Part shown: one piece after another, positions 41,728 to 48,483 of the stretch
Position numbering within the stretch: the stretch's first letter is position 1
Layout of the letters: each line of letters starts with the position of its first letter
NCBI RefSeq assembly: GCF_002917105.1
Contig: NZ_PQFZ01000030.1
Coordinates: 1-48,483 of the forward strand
Source: Allobosea psychrotolerans
GTDB taxonomy: Bacteria > Pseudomonadota > Alphaproteobacteria > Rhizobiales > Beijerinckiaceae
Reading direction: 5' to 3'
DNA length: 48,483 nt
Made by a program: the position numbers and the translations under genes
The notes under the pieces: model-generated
Databases searched by the model: none
What the model was told of the DNA's origin: nothing
Seen by the model: the letters and a program-made list of their open reading frames with translations, nothing else

Positions 41728-41778
41728 AGAGCATGGTACCGGCCGAAGACCGGTTTCCCCTTTTCGGCATCATGCTCT
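41728..41778. repeat. Dispersed palindromic repeat, family A, copy 5
   Basis: Outer arms agagcat (41728-41734) and atgctct (41772-41778) around ggtaccggccgaagaccgg. It lies between rsmB and the heparinase-like gene on the same strand. Confidence 0.7.
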
Positions 41779-41839
41779 ATGACGAAGCCGGGATTCGCAT
41801 GGTGGGACGCCATGCGCGGGTACGGGGCATGCGTGGGCA

Positions 41840-43585
41840 TTGAGCGGCTGGTCTGAGCGACGAGGACTTGCCCGGGCTGCGATCGGACGGGCGGCGCGGC
41901 GGACCCGTGGCCATCTCGTCGGCGTGGCCCGCAAGGCTTGGCCGTTTGGCAGAGCCCCCGCGACGCGGCTTTTGTTTGCGCCGCATGATTTGCGCACCGC
42001 TGATCCGACGACGGCGGGCGACATCTATTCCGGCTATTACGCCTTCGCCGGCCGCACCTTGCGCACCCATGGCGAATCACCCTTCGATTGCGCGCCGCCG
42101 AGCGATGCCTGGGCCGAGGCGCTGCACGGCTTCGGCTGGCTGCGCCATATGCGCTCCGCCGACACCGCGATCGCACGCGCCAATGCGCGCGCATTGGTCG
42201 AGGATTTCATTGCCAGGAAACGCTACCGCAACGAGGTCTCGCGCCGCCCCCATGTCGCGGCAAGGCGATTGATCTCCTTCCTGTCGCATTCGCCCCTGCT
42301 GCTCGAAGGCGCCGACCACGCCTTTTATGAGCGCTTCCTGCGCCATATCTCGCGCCTGACCGACCGGCTGACCTTGGCCCTGGCCGGCGCGGTCGACGGG
42401 GTGGCAAGGCTGCAATGCCTGATCGCGGTCTCCTTCGCGACGATCTGCCTGGACGGGCAGGATGCGCGCCGCCGGCGCTATGATCTGGCGCTCTCCGACG
42501 AGCTCGACCACCAGATTCTGCCCGATGGCGGCCATCTCAGCCGCAACCCCCGGCAGTTGATCGAGCTTCTGCTCGATCTCCTGCCGCTGCGCGAGACCTT
42601 CGCGGCGCGCGGGCTGGAGCCGCCGCGCGGCGTGCTGATGGCGATCGAGCGGATGATGCCGCATCTCAGGCTGTTCCGGCATGGCGACGGCGCGCTCGCC
42701 TTGTTCAACGGCATGGGCACGACACCGCCCGATCTGATGGCGACGCTTGCCGCCTATGACGACGCCCGCGCCCGGCCGATCGAGCAGGCGGCCTATTCCG
42801 GCTACAGTCGGCTGTCGGGAGACCGCAGCATCGTCGTGGTCGATGCCGGTGCGGCACCGCGCGGCGCGCAGTCGATCGAGGCGCATGCCGGCTGTCTCGC
42901 CTTCGAATTTTCCAGCGGCGGTCAGCGTATCGTCGTCAATTGCGGCACGAGCCGCTTCGGCCCGCCGGAATTGCGCCTTGCCATGCGCAGCACCGCGGCG
43001 CATTCGACGCTCACCCTCGATGAGCGCTCCAGCGCAACCTTCGGGCTGGTGCTCGGCGAACGACGGATCATCGCCGGCCCGCAGGACGTGCGGGTCGCGC
43101 GTCAGGATACGCAAGCCGGCCCGGAATGGGTCGCAAGCCATGACGGCTACCGCCGCAGCCTGGGCGCCGTGCATACGCGCCGGCTGATGCTCGCCAAGGA
43201 CGGCTCATCGCTCACCGGCGAGGACGAGATCGCCTTGTCCGCCGAGCGCGATACGCTACCGGCGGTGGCGCGCTTCCATCTCCACCCCAGCGTCAAGCCG
43301 AGCCTGATCCGCGAGGGCGAGGGCGCGCTGCTGGCGCTGCCCTCCGGCGAGGTCTGGGCCTTCGACGCCGGCGGGCTGCGCGTGACGATCGAGGAGAGCA
43401 TCTTCCTCGCCTCGGCCGATGGCGGGCGCCGCACCGAACAGCTCTGCATCGATTTCGACGCCGTGGCGACGCCGCGGATCATCTGGCGTTTCAGCCGCGT
43501 CAGCGCCGCCCCGCCGCGCAGCGCGCGCCTCCGCAGCGAGCCAGCTCCGATCGAATTGCCGCTCGACCCGCCGGCCGAGGCCTGA
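41840..43585 (+). CDS. Heparinase II/III family protein
   Basis: A 581-residue protein with the heparinase II/III architecture: an N-terminal alpha/alpha toroid (about 60-320; AWAEALHGFGWLRHM, ARANARALVEDFIA, HQILPDGGHLSRNPRQLIELL) and a C-terminal beta-sandwich (about 330-570; GCLAFEFSSGGQRIVVNCG, STLTLDERSSATFG). No signal peptide is evident, which is odd for a polysaccharide lyase; in alphaproteobacteria this gene sits constantly between rsmB and purH and its substrate is unknown. The start is uncertain: TTG at 41840 is the first possible codon and lacks a good Shine-Dalgarno. Confidence 0.88.
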   Translation: MSGWSERRGLARAAIGRAARRTRGHLVGVARKAWPFGRAPATRLLFAPHDLRTADPTTAGDIYSGYYAFAGRTLRTHGESPFDCAPPSDAWAEALHGFGWLRHMRSADTAIARANARALVEDFIARKRYRNEVSRRPHVAARRLISFLSHSPLLLEGADHAFYERFLRHISRLTDRLTLALAGAVDGVARLQCLIAVSFATICLDGQDARRRRYDLALSDELDHQILPDGGHLSRNPRQLIELLLDLLPLRETFAARGLEPPRGVLMAIERMMPHLRLFRHGDGALALFNGMGTTPPDLMATLAAYDDARARPIEQAAYSGYSRLSGDRSIVVVDAGAAPRGAQSIEAHAGCLAFEFSSGGQRIVVNCGTSRFGPPELRLAMRSTAAHSTLTLDERSSATFGLVLGERRIIAGPQDVRVARQDTQAGPEWVASHDGYRRSLGAVHTRRLMLAKDGSSLTGEDEIALSAERDTLPAVARFHLHPSVKPSLIREGEGALLALPSGEVWAFDAGGLRVTIEESIFLASADGGRRTEQLCIDFDAVATPRIIWRFSRVSAAPPRSARLRSEPAPIELPLDPPAEA

Positions 43586-43673
43586 GCCTTCACGGCAACG
43601 AGTTTTGCTTTGCGCGCTGCAGCATGATAGCTCGCGCGCAACAGTTTTTAAGCCAGCACCGGACTGAACCCAG

Positions 43674-45266
43674 ATGCCGACAGAGCTTCGCCGCGTCGAA
43701 CGCGCCCTCCTTTCCGTCTCCGACAAGACCGGGCTGATCGATTTCGCCCGCTCCCTGAACCGCCTCGGCATTGCCCTGGTCTCGACCGGCGGCACCGCCA
43801 AGGCGATCGCCGAAGCCGGCCTGCCCGTGACCGATGTCTCGGACCTGACCGGTTTTCCCGAGATGATGGACGGGCGCGTCAAGACGCTGCACCCGAAGGT
43901 GCATGGCGGCCTGCTCGCCATTCGCTCCCATCCCGAGCACCAGGCCTCGATGCTCGGCCACGGCATCGCGCCGATCGACCTGCTCGTCGTCAATCTCTAT
44001 CCCTTCGAGGCGACGGTCGCGGCCGGCAAGCCTTATGACGACTGCATCGAGAACATCGATATCGGCGGCCCGGCGATGATCCGGGCTGCCGCCAAGAATC
44101 ACAACGACGTCGCTGTGGTGGTCGAGCCGGCCGATTACGCCGCCGTGCTGGCCGACCTCGAGGCGCATAAGGGCGCAACCACGCTGACGCTGCGCCGCAA
44201 GCTCGCTCAGAAGGCCTATGCCCGCACCGGCGCCTATGATGCGGCGATCTCGAACTGGCTCGCCAATGAACTCGGCGACACGGCGCCGGCCTATCGCGCG
44301 CTCGGCGGCGCGCTTGCCGAGACGATGCGCTATGGCGAGAATCCGCATCAATGGGCAGCGTTCTACCGCACCCCGGAACAGCGTCCCGGCGTCGCCACCG
44401 CACGCCAGCTCCAGGGCAAGCAGCTCTCCTACAACAACATCAACGACACCGACGCCGCCTTCGAATGCGTCTCGGAATTCGACCCGGCGATCTCGGCCGC
44501 ATGCGCCATCATCAAGCACGCCAACCCTTGCGGCGTCGCGACCGGCGCCACGCTCAGCGAGGCCTATGCCCGTGCGCTGGCCTGCGACCCCGTCTCGGCC
44601 TTTGGCGGCATCATCGCCTTCAACCGCACGCTGGACGGGGCGACCGCCCGCGAGATCGTCAAGATCCTGACCGAAGTGATCATCGCGCCCGACGCCGATG
44701 AGGAGGCGATCGCGGTCATCGCCGGCAAGAAGAACCTGCGCTTGCTGCTGACGGGCGGCTTGTCGAACCCGCGAGCCCCCGGCCTGTCCCTGCGCACCGT
44801 TTCGGGCGGCTTCCTCGCCCAGGCCCGCGACAACGCCGTCGTCGACGACATGGAACTCAAGGTCGTCACCAAGCGCCAGCCGACCGAGGCCGAGCTCGCC
44901 GATCTGCGCTTCGCCTTCCGCGTCGCCAAGCATGTCAAGTCGAACGCCATCGTCTACGTCAAGAATGGCGCGACCGTCGGCATCGGCGCCGGCCAGATGA
45001 GCCGGGTCGATTCCTCGCGCATCGCGGCCTGGAAGGCGGGCGAGGCCGCCAAGGCGCTGGGTTCGACCGAGAGCCTGGCCAAGGGCTCGGTCGTGGCGTC
45101 GGACGCCTTCTTCCCCTTCGCCGACGGCCTGCTGGCGGCAGCCGAGGCCGGCGCGACGGCGGTGATCCAGCCCGGCGGCTCGCTGCGCGACGACGAGGTC
45201 ATCAAGGCCGCCGACGAGGCCGGCCTCGCCATGGTCTTCACCGGACACCGCCACTTCCGGCATTGA
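43674..45266 (+). CDS. purH: Bifunctional AICAR transformylase/IMP cyclohydrolase
   Basis: Catalyses the last two steps of de novo purine synthesis: formyl transfer to AICAR, then ring closure to IMP. The 530 residues have the N-terminal MGS-like cyclohydrolase domain (about 1-200: LLSVSDKTGLIDFARSL, LVSTGGTAKAIAEAG, GRVKTLHPKVHGGLLA) and the C-terminal transformylase domain (LRYGENPHQ-type MRYGENPHQWAAFY, IIKHANPCGVATG, SDAFFPFADGL, FTGHRHFRH at the very end). Length and both motif sets are complete. ATG 43674 lies 88 bases after the heparinase-like gene. Confidence 0.97.
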   Translation: MPTELRRVERALLSVSDKTGLIDFARSLNRLGIALVSTGGTAKAIAEAGLPVTDVSDLTGFPEMMDGRVKTLHPKVHGGLLAIRSHPEHQASMLGHGIAPIDLLVVNLYPFEATVAAGKPYDDCIENIDIGGPAMIRAAAKNHNDVAVVVEPADYAAVLADLEAHKGATTLTLRRKLAQKAYARTGAYDAAISNWLANELGDTAPAYRALGGALAETMRYGENPHQWAAFYRTPEQRPGVATARQLQGKQLSYNNINDTDAAFECVSEFDPAISAACAIIKHANPCGVATGATLSEAYARALACDPVSAFGGIIAFNRTLDGATAREIVKILTEVIIAPDADEEAIAVIAGKKNLRLLLTGGLSNPRAPGLSLRTVSGGFLAQARDNAVVDDMELKVVTKRQPTEAELADLRFAFRVAKHVKSNAIVYVKNGATVGIGAGQMSRVDSSRIAAWKAGEAAKALGSTESLAKGSVVASDAFFPFADGLLAAAEAGATAVIQPGGSLRDDEVIKAADEAGLAMVFTGHRHFRH

Positions 45267-45293
45267 GGCGGCACACCCGCTTCCCCCTCCCCA

Positions 45294-45327
45294 TCATTCC
45301 GGGCGACCGAAGATCGTCCCGGGATGA
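45294..45327. repeat. Short dispersed inverted repeat, family C
   Basis: tcattccgggcgac and gtcccgggatga form an imperfect hairpin 27 bases after the purH stop. It is the shortest copy of this family in the window and could also help terminate the purH transcript. Confidence 0.55.
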
Positions 45328-45402
45328 CGCTGCATTCTTGACGAGGGGGTCGACGTCTTCCCCAACAGGGCCTTACTCTACCCCCGTGGGGATGAGGGCG
45401 GC

Positions 45403-46581
45403 ATGACGCAGGACCATGGCGGACGCACGCTGCTGCGCGAACGCGTCGCGCATCAGCACAATAAGGTCTCGTTCGTCGAGCTGTTCTTCGATCTCGTCTT
45501 CGTCTTCGCGATCACCCAGATCTCGCACACGCTGCTGGAGCATTTTTCGCCGCTCGGCCTCGCCCAGGCGGTGCTGCTGCTCGGCGCGGTCTGGTGGGTC
45601 TGGGTCTATACGAGCTGGGTGACCAACTGGCTCGACCCTGAGACGACGCCGGTGCGGTTGATGCTGTTCGCATTGATGTTCGCCGGCCTGATTCTCTCGA
45701 CCTCCCTGCCGGAAGCCTTCGAGGGACGCGGCCTGATCTTCGCCTGCGCCTATGTGGCGATGCAGCTCGGGCGCAGCATCTTCACCATGCTGAGCCTGAG
45801 GGCCTATAGCCCGGCGAATTTCCGCAATTTTCGACGCATCACGCTCTGGCTTAGCCTGTCCGGGCTGTTCTGGATCACAGGGGGATTGGCTGACGGCGAG
45901 ATGCGCTTCGGGCTCTGGGCGCTGGCGCTGGCCATCGAATATGCCGGCCCCGCGCTCGGCTTCCGCGCTCCCGGCCTCGGCCGTTCGACGACCAGCGACT
46001 GGGATGTCGAGGGGGGCCATCTGGCCGAACGCTGTGCTCTGTTCATCATCATCGCGCTCGGGGAATCCATCCTGGTGACCGGCGCGACCGCGGCGAAGCT
46101 CGCCGCGACCCCGGCCAACATGCTGGCCTTCGCCAACGCCTTTCTGAGCTCGATCGCGATGTGGTGGATCTATTTCCATATCGGCGCCGAGCGCGGCAGC
46201 GAGCGGATCGCCCATTCCGACGACCCTGGGGCGATCGCCCGCATCGCCTACACCTATATCCATCTGCTGCTGGTCGCCGGGATCATCCTGGTCGCCGTCG
46301 GTGACGAGTTCGTGCTGGCCCATCCCGGCGGGCACACCGAGGCGAAGGTCGCCATCGCCGTCATTGCCGGGCCCGGCTTCTACCTGCTCGGCAATCTGCT
46401 GTTCAAGAAGGTCACGGCCGGCTGGTATCCGCTCTCGCATCTGGTCGGGCTCGGCCTGCTCGCTGTGCTGGCGCTGTTGCCGGGCTTTTTGCCGCCGCTG
46501 GCCTTCAGCCTCTCGGCGACCGCCATTCTCGTGCTCGTCGCGGCCTGGGAAGCCCTGTCCCTGCGACCGAAGGAGGCCTGA
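45403..46581 (+). CDS. Low temperature requirement A (LtrA) family membrane protein
   Basis: A 392-residue membrane protein with about ten to eleven helices and the LtrA signature near the N-terminus: VSFVELFFDLVFVFAITQIS (23-42), then LGAVWWVWVYTSWVTNWLDP; later HLAERCALFIIIALGESILV and WWIYFHIG. The family was named after a Listeria locus needed for growth in the cold; its biochemical function is not known. ATG 45403 has GAGGG about six bases upstream. The next gene follows after four bases with AAGGAGG, so an operon with the small membrane protein and the YbaK-type gene is likely. Confidence 0.9.
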   Translation: MTQDHGGRTLLRERVAHQHNKVSFVELFFDLVFVFAITQISHTLLEHFSPLGLAQAVLLLGAVWWVWVYTSWVTNWLDPETTPVRLMLFALMFAGLILSTSLPEAFEGRGLIFACAYVAMQLGRSIFTMLSLRAYSPANFRNFRRITLWLSLSGLFWITGGLADGEMRFGLWALALAIEYAGPALGFRAPGLGRSTTSDWDVEGGHLAERCALFIIIALGESILVTGATAAKLAATPANMLAFANAFLSSIAMWWIYFHIGAERGSERIAHSDDPGAIARIAYTYIHLLLVAGIILVAVGDEFVLAHPGGHTEAKVAIAVIAGPGFYLLGNLLFKKVTAGWYPLSHLVGLGLLAVLALLPGFLPPLAFSLSATAILVLVAAWEALSLRPKEA

Positions 46582-46585
46582 GCCC

Positions 46586-46864
46586 ATGCACACCATCAAG
46601 GTGATCGCCGGCGGCTTCGCCTTGCTCGGCTTCCTGCTCTTCCTGGCGCCGCGGCTCGGCATCTCCGGAGGCAATCCGATCGCCTTCGCGGTCAGGCTGT
46701 TCATCCCGCTCTGGCTGGTTGCGGCGCTGGTCAATCTCTGGATCGGCGTCAGCCGCGCCGGCTACAGCGTGATAGAGGAGCTGCCGATCGGGCTTGCCGT
46801 CTTCGGCGTGCCGGCGCTGGCGGCTCTGGTCATCGCCTGGATGTTCGGTAGGATGATGGGATGA
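46586..46864 (+). CDS. Small membrane protein of unknown function
   Basis: A 92-residue protein with three predicted helices (about 5-22, 34-54 and 68-88) and no cysteine or catalytic motif. ATG 46586 has AAGGAGG nine bases upstream, overlapping the end of ltrA-like coding sequence. Its TGA overlaps the next ATG (ATGA at 46861-46864), which argues that it is a real translated gene in the LtrA-YbaK operon. Not recognised. Confidence 0.8.
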   Translation: MHTIKVIAGGFALLGFLLFLAPRLGISGGNPIAFAVRLFIPLWLVAALVNLWIGVSRAGYSVIEELPIGLAVFGVPALAALVIAWMFGRMMG

Positions 46865-47328
46865 GCCTCGCTTCAGTCCGCGCCTTCTTGTCCGAGCACG
46901 CCCCCGACATCAGCATCATCGAGACGCCGCAGAGCAGTGCGACGGTCGCGCTCGCGGCGGCGACGCATGGCGTCGAGCCCGCCCGTATCGCCAAGACCCT
47001 GTCACTGCGCATCGGCGAGCGCGTCGTGCTCGTCGTCGCGCGCGGCGATGCCAGGCTCGACAACAAGAAGGTCAAGGCGGCGCTCGGTGGCAAGCCGCGC
47101 ATGCTTGACGCCGAGGAGGTCGTGGCGCTCACCGGCCATCCCGTCGGCGGCGTCTGCCCCTTCGGCCTGGCGACGCCGCTGCCGGTCTATTGCGATCTGT
47201 CGCTCAGGGCCTTCGACGAGGTCGTGCCGGCGGCGGGCTCGCCCCAGAGCGCCCTGCGGATCAATCCGGAGCGGATGGCGGCCCTGACCCAGGCGCAATG
47301 GGTCGATGTCTGCCAGGACGTCGCCTGA
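46861..47328 (+). CDS. YbaK/EbsC-type aminoacyl-tRNA deacylase
   Basis: A 155-residue stand-alone editing domain of the YbaK/ProXp family, which hydrolyses mischarged aminoacyl-tRNAs in trans (Cys- or Ala-tRNAPro in known cases). Motifs: the conserved Lys in EPARIAKTLSL (about 40-50); RLDNKKVKAALGGK; and the GHPVGGVCPFGLATPLPVYCD loop, here given as GGVCPFGLATPLPVY, characteristic of the fold. The C-terminal helix RINPERMAALTQAQWVDVC closes the domain. Start ATG 46861 overlaps the preceding stop (ATGA). Which tRNA it edits cannot be told. Confidence 0.9.
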   Translation: MSLASVRAFLSEHAPDISIIETPQSSATVALAAATHGVEPARIAKTLSLRIGERVVLVVARGDARLDNKKVKAALGGKPRMLDAEEVVALTGHPVGGVCPFGLATPLPVYCDLSLRAFDEVVPAAGSPQSALRINPERMAALTQAQWVDVCQDVA

Positions 47329-47352
47329 AACCAGGCGTCCTCAGGCCACGCG

Positions 47353-48165
47353 TCAACCCTTCGCACTGAGGCGCTCGATCAGCGCCATGGCGGCGGCGGG
47401 ATTGCGGACCTTGTCGCCGCTGATGACGTAGAGAAAAACGTCTCGTGGCGCAGCCGCCGGCCCGACCGAGGCGACGGCCTGCAGATCCGTCGGCGCCCCG
47501 CCGCCGGCCCATTCGCGCGCCCGCTTCGCCCAGGCATCGAGATCGCTCTCGGAATAGCCCTTCGGCTGCGCCTCCTTCGTGCCCATGATCCGGGCATAGA
47601 CGAAGGGCGCGGTCACATCGGCGATCTGGGTGTAATCGGAATCGCCCGCGACCACCACGGCGACCTTGTATTCGCGCAGCAGGGCGATGAAATCGGGCGA
47701 GCGGAAGCTGTCATGCCGGACTTCGACCGCATGCCGGATCGCCTGGCCATCGACCTCATGCGGCAGGAGCTTCAGAAAGGCCTCGAAATCGGCCGGATCG
47801 AAGCGTTTTGTCGGCATGAACTGCCAGTTGATCGGCCCGAGCTTCTCCTTCAGCTCGAGCACGCCGCCGGTGATGAATTTCTCGATCGAAGGCGCCGCTT
47901 CCGCGAGGATGCGGCGGTTGGTGATGTAGCGCGAGCCCTTGAGCGCGAAGACGAAGCCGTCGGGCGTTTCCGCACGCCATTTGGCAAAACTCTCGGGCTT
48001 CTGCGAGCCGTAATAGGTGCCGTTGATCTCGATCGAGGTCAGCTTGCTGCCGGCATATTCGAGCTCGCGCTTCTGCGACAGGCCGTCGGGATAGAACGTA
48101 CCGCGCCAAGGCTCGAACACCCAGCCGCCGGTGCCGATATGGATCTTGCCTGTATTGGGAGCCAT
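47353..48165 (-). CDS. DUF72 family protein (YecE-like)
   Basis: A 270-residue protein of the DUF72 family, a TIM-barrel of unknown activity. Family features: IHIGTGGWVFEPWRGTFYPD at the N-terminus; LTSIEINGTYYGSQKPESFAKW, shown as SIEINGTYYGSQ; FVFALKGSRYIT; LGPINWQFMPTKRFD; and RHAVEVRHDSFRSPDF. The C-terminal part has VYARIMGTKE and FLYVISGDKVRNPAAA. ATG 48165 has AGG seven bases upstream. It converges with the YbaK-type gene and lies downstream of tRNA-fMet on the same strand. The 190 bases up to the terminator show nothing I can name. Confidence 0.9.
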   Translation of the reverse strand: MAPNTGKIHIGTGGWVFEPWRGTFYPDGLSQKRELEYAGSKLTSIEINGTYYGSQKPESFAKWRAETPDGFVFALKGSRYITNRRILAEAAPSIEKFITGGVLELKEKLGPINWQFMPTKRFDPADFEAFLKLLPHEVDGQAIRHAVEVRHDSFRSPDFIALLREYKVAVVVAGDSDYTQIADVTAPFVYARIMGTKEAQPKGYSESDLDAWAKRAREWAGGGAPTDLQAVASVGPAAAPRDVFLYVISGDKVRNPAAAMALIERLSAKG

Positions 48166-48355
48166 GTCTTGTCCTCGCGGTTACGAGCGGCCCGCCTGGG
48201 TTTCAAACGGGCTCATCGGCCTGGATTATTCCTGTTTGGGACGGTGGGAGCCACCCGTTTCCACGCCGTATGGGGCGTATCCTCTCAATGCCGAAGGGGA
48301 GCACCGAGTCGTGTCAGGAGCCCGGCCTCTGCATCGCGGAAGACAGTCCGGAAAC

Positions 48356-48382
48356 GCAAAAAGCCGCCCCAAAGGGCGGCTT
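48356..48382 (-). terminator. Rho-independent terminator of tRNA-fMet
   Basis: Read on the minus strand: aagccgccc, loop tttg, gggcggctt, then a T-run. The 9-bp arms are perfect. It begins nine bases past the tRNA 3' end. Confidence 0.85.
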
Positions 48383-48390
48383 GTATAGTT

Positions 48391-48467
<77 letters not shown>

Positions 48468-48483
48468 ATAAAGGTGTGTTTGG

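Noticed and set aside
43610..43641. ttgcgcg/cgcgcaa inverted repeat upstream of purH
   Set aside because: Seven-base arms of GC-rich sequence 18 bases apart are expected by chance here; no resemblance to a purine riboswitch.
43590..45263. 557-codon minus-strand frame opposite purH
   Set aside because: Antisense shadow; purH is complete and unambiguous on the plus strand.

Overview
The window is high-GC, densely packed alphaproteobacterial chromosome. The gene set points to the Hyphomicrobiales (Rhizobiales), probably a Bosea/Methylobacterium-like organism: sdhCDAB beside mesaconyl-CoA hydratase and a CitE-like malyl-CoA enzyme, an IalB-family protein, DUF1674/SDHAF4, DUF1684, DUF2853, the block htpX-rsmB-heparinase-purH, and an alphaproteobacterial initiator tRNA. 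The genus is an inference from gene content. I found no phage, IS element, CRISPR array, plasmid gene or rRNA. This looks like ordinary chromosome, and the unusual features lie mostly between genes.

Layout. 1-11.7 kb: a DMT transporter lacking its first helix, a secreted autotransporter, a gene remnant without a start, an IalB-like protein, ObgE, a LysR regulator divergent from a second DMT transporter, a cytoplasmic molybdopterin (BisC-type) reductase and a secreted unknown. 11.9-17.1 kb: a TetR-MFP-RND efflux operon with a 30-bp perfect palindrome in front of tetR. 17.3-19.5 kb: a class I glutamine amidotransferase and a DadA-like flavoprotein, joined by three 20-bp tandem repeats that encode two chained 7-residue minicistrons. 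19.7-27.7 kb: sdhCDAB, mesaconyl-CoA hydratase, a DUF429-threonine dehydratase fused frame and a divergent HpcH/HpaI (CitE-like) gene, linking the TCA cycle and the ethylmalonyl-CoA pathway. 27.9-32.7 kb: inorganic pyrophosphatase, a pentapeptide-repeat protein, a Cys-based phosphatase, a flippase-like membrane protein and DUF1684. 32.9-35.2 kb: tryptophan 2,3-dioxygenase overlapping a kynureninase-like PLP enzyme. 35.3-39.3 kb: an L,D-transpeptidase, a 2-hydroxyacid dehydrogenase, DUF2853, cyclopropane-fatty-acid synthase and an SDHAF4-like factor. 39.4-48.5 kb: htpX, rsmB, heparinase II/III, purH, LtrA, a small membrane protein, a YbaK-type deacylase, DUF72, and tRNA-fMet with its terminator.

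Several families of dispersed palindromic repeats fill the gaps between genes, often directly behind stop codons. One 130-bp segment occurs twice, 14 kb apart, with only two differences. A fragment of another family sits where the 5' end of the start-less gene remnant should be, which suggests these elements take part in small rearrangements.

Start codons were chosen from Shine-Dalgarno sequences, overlap with the upstream gene and remembered family N-termini. Functional calls rest on recognised motifs and family resemblance, not on database searches.
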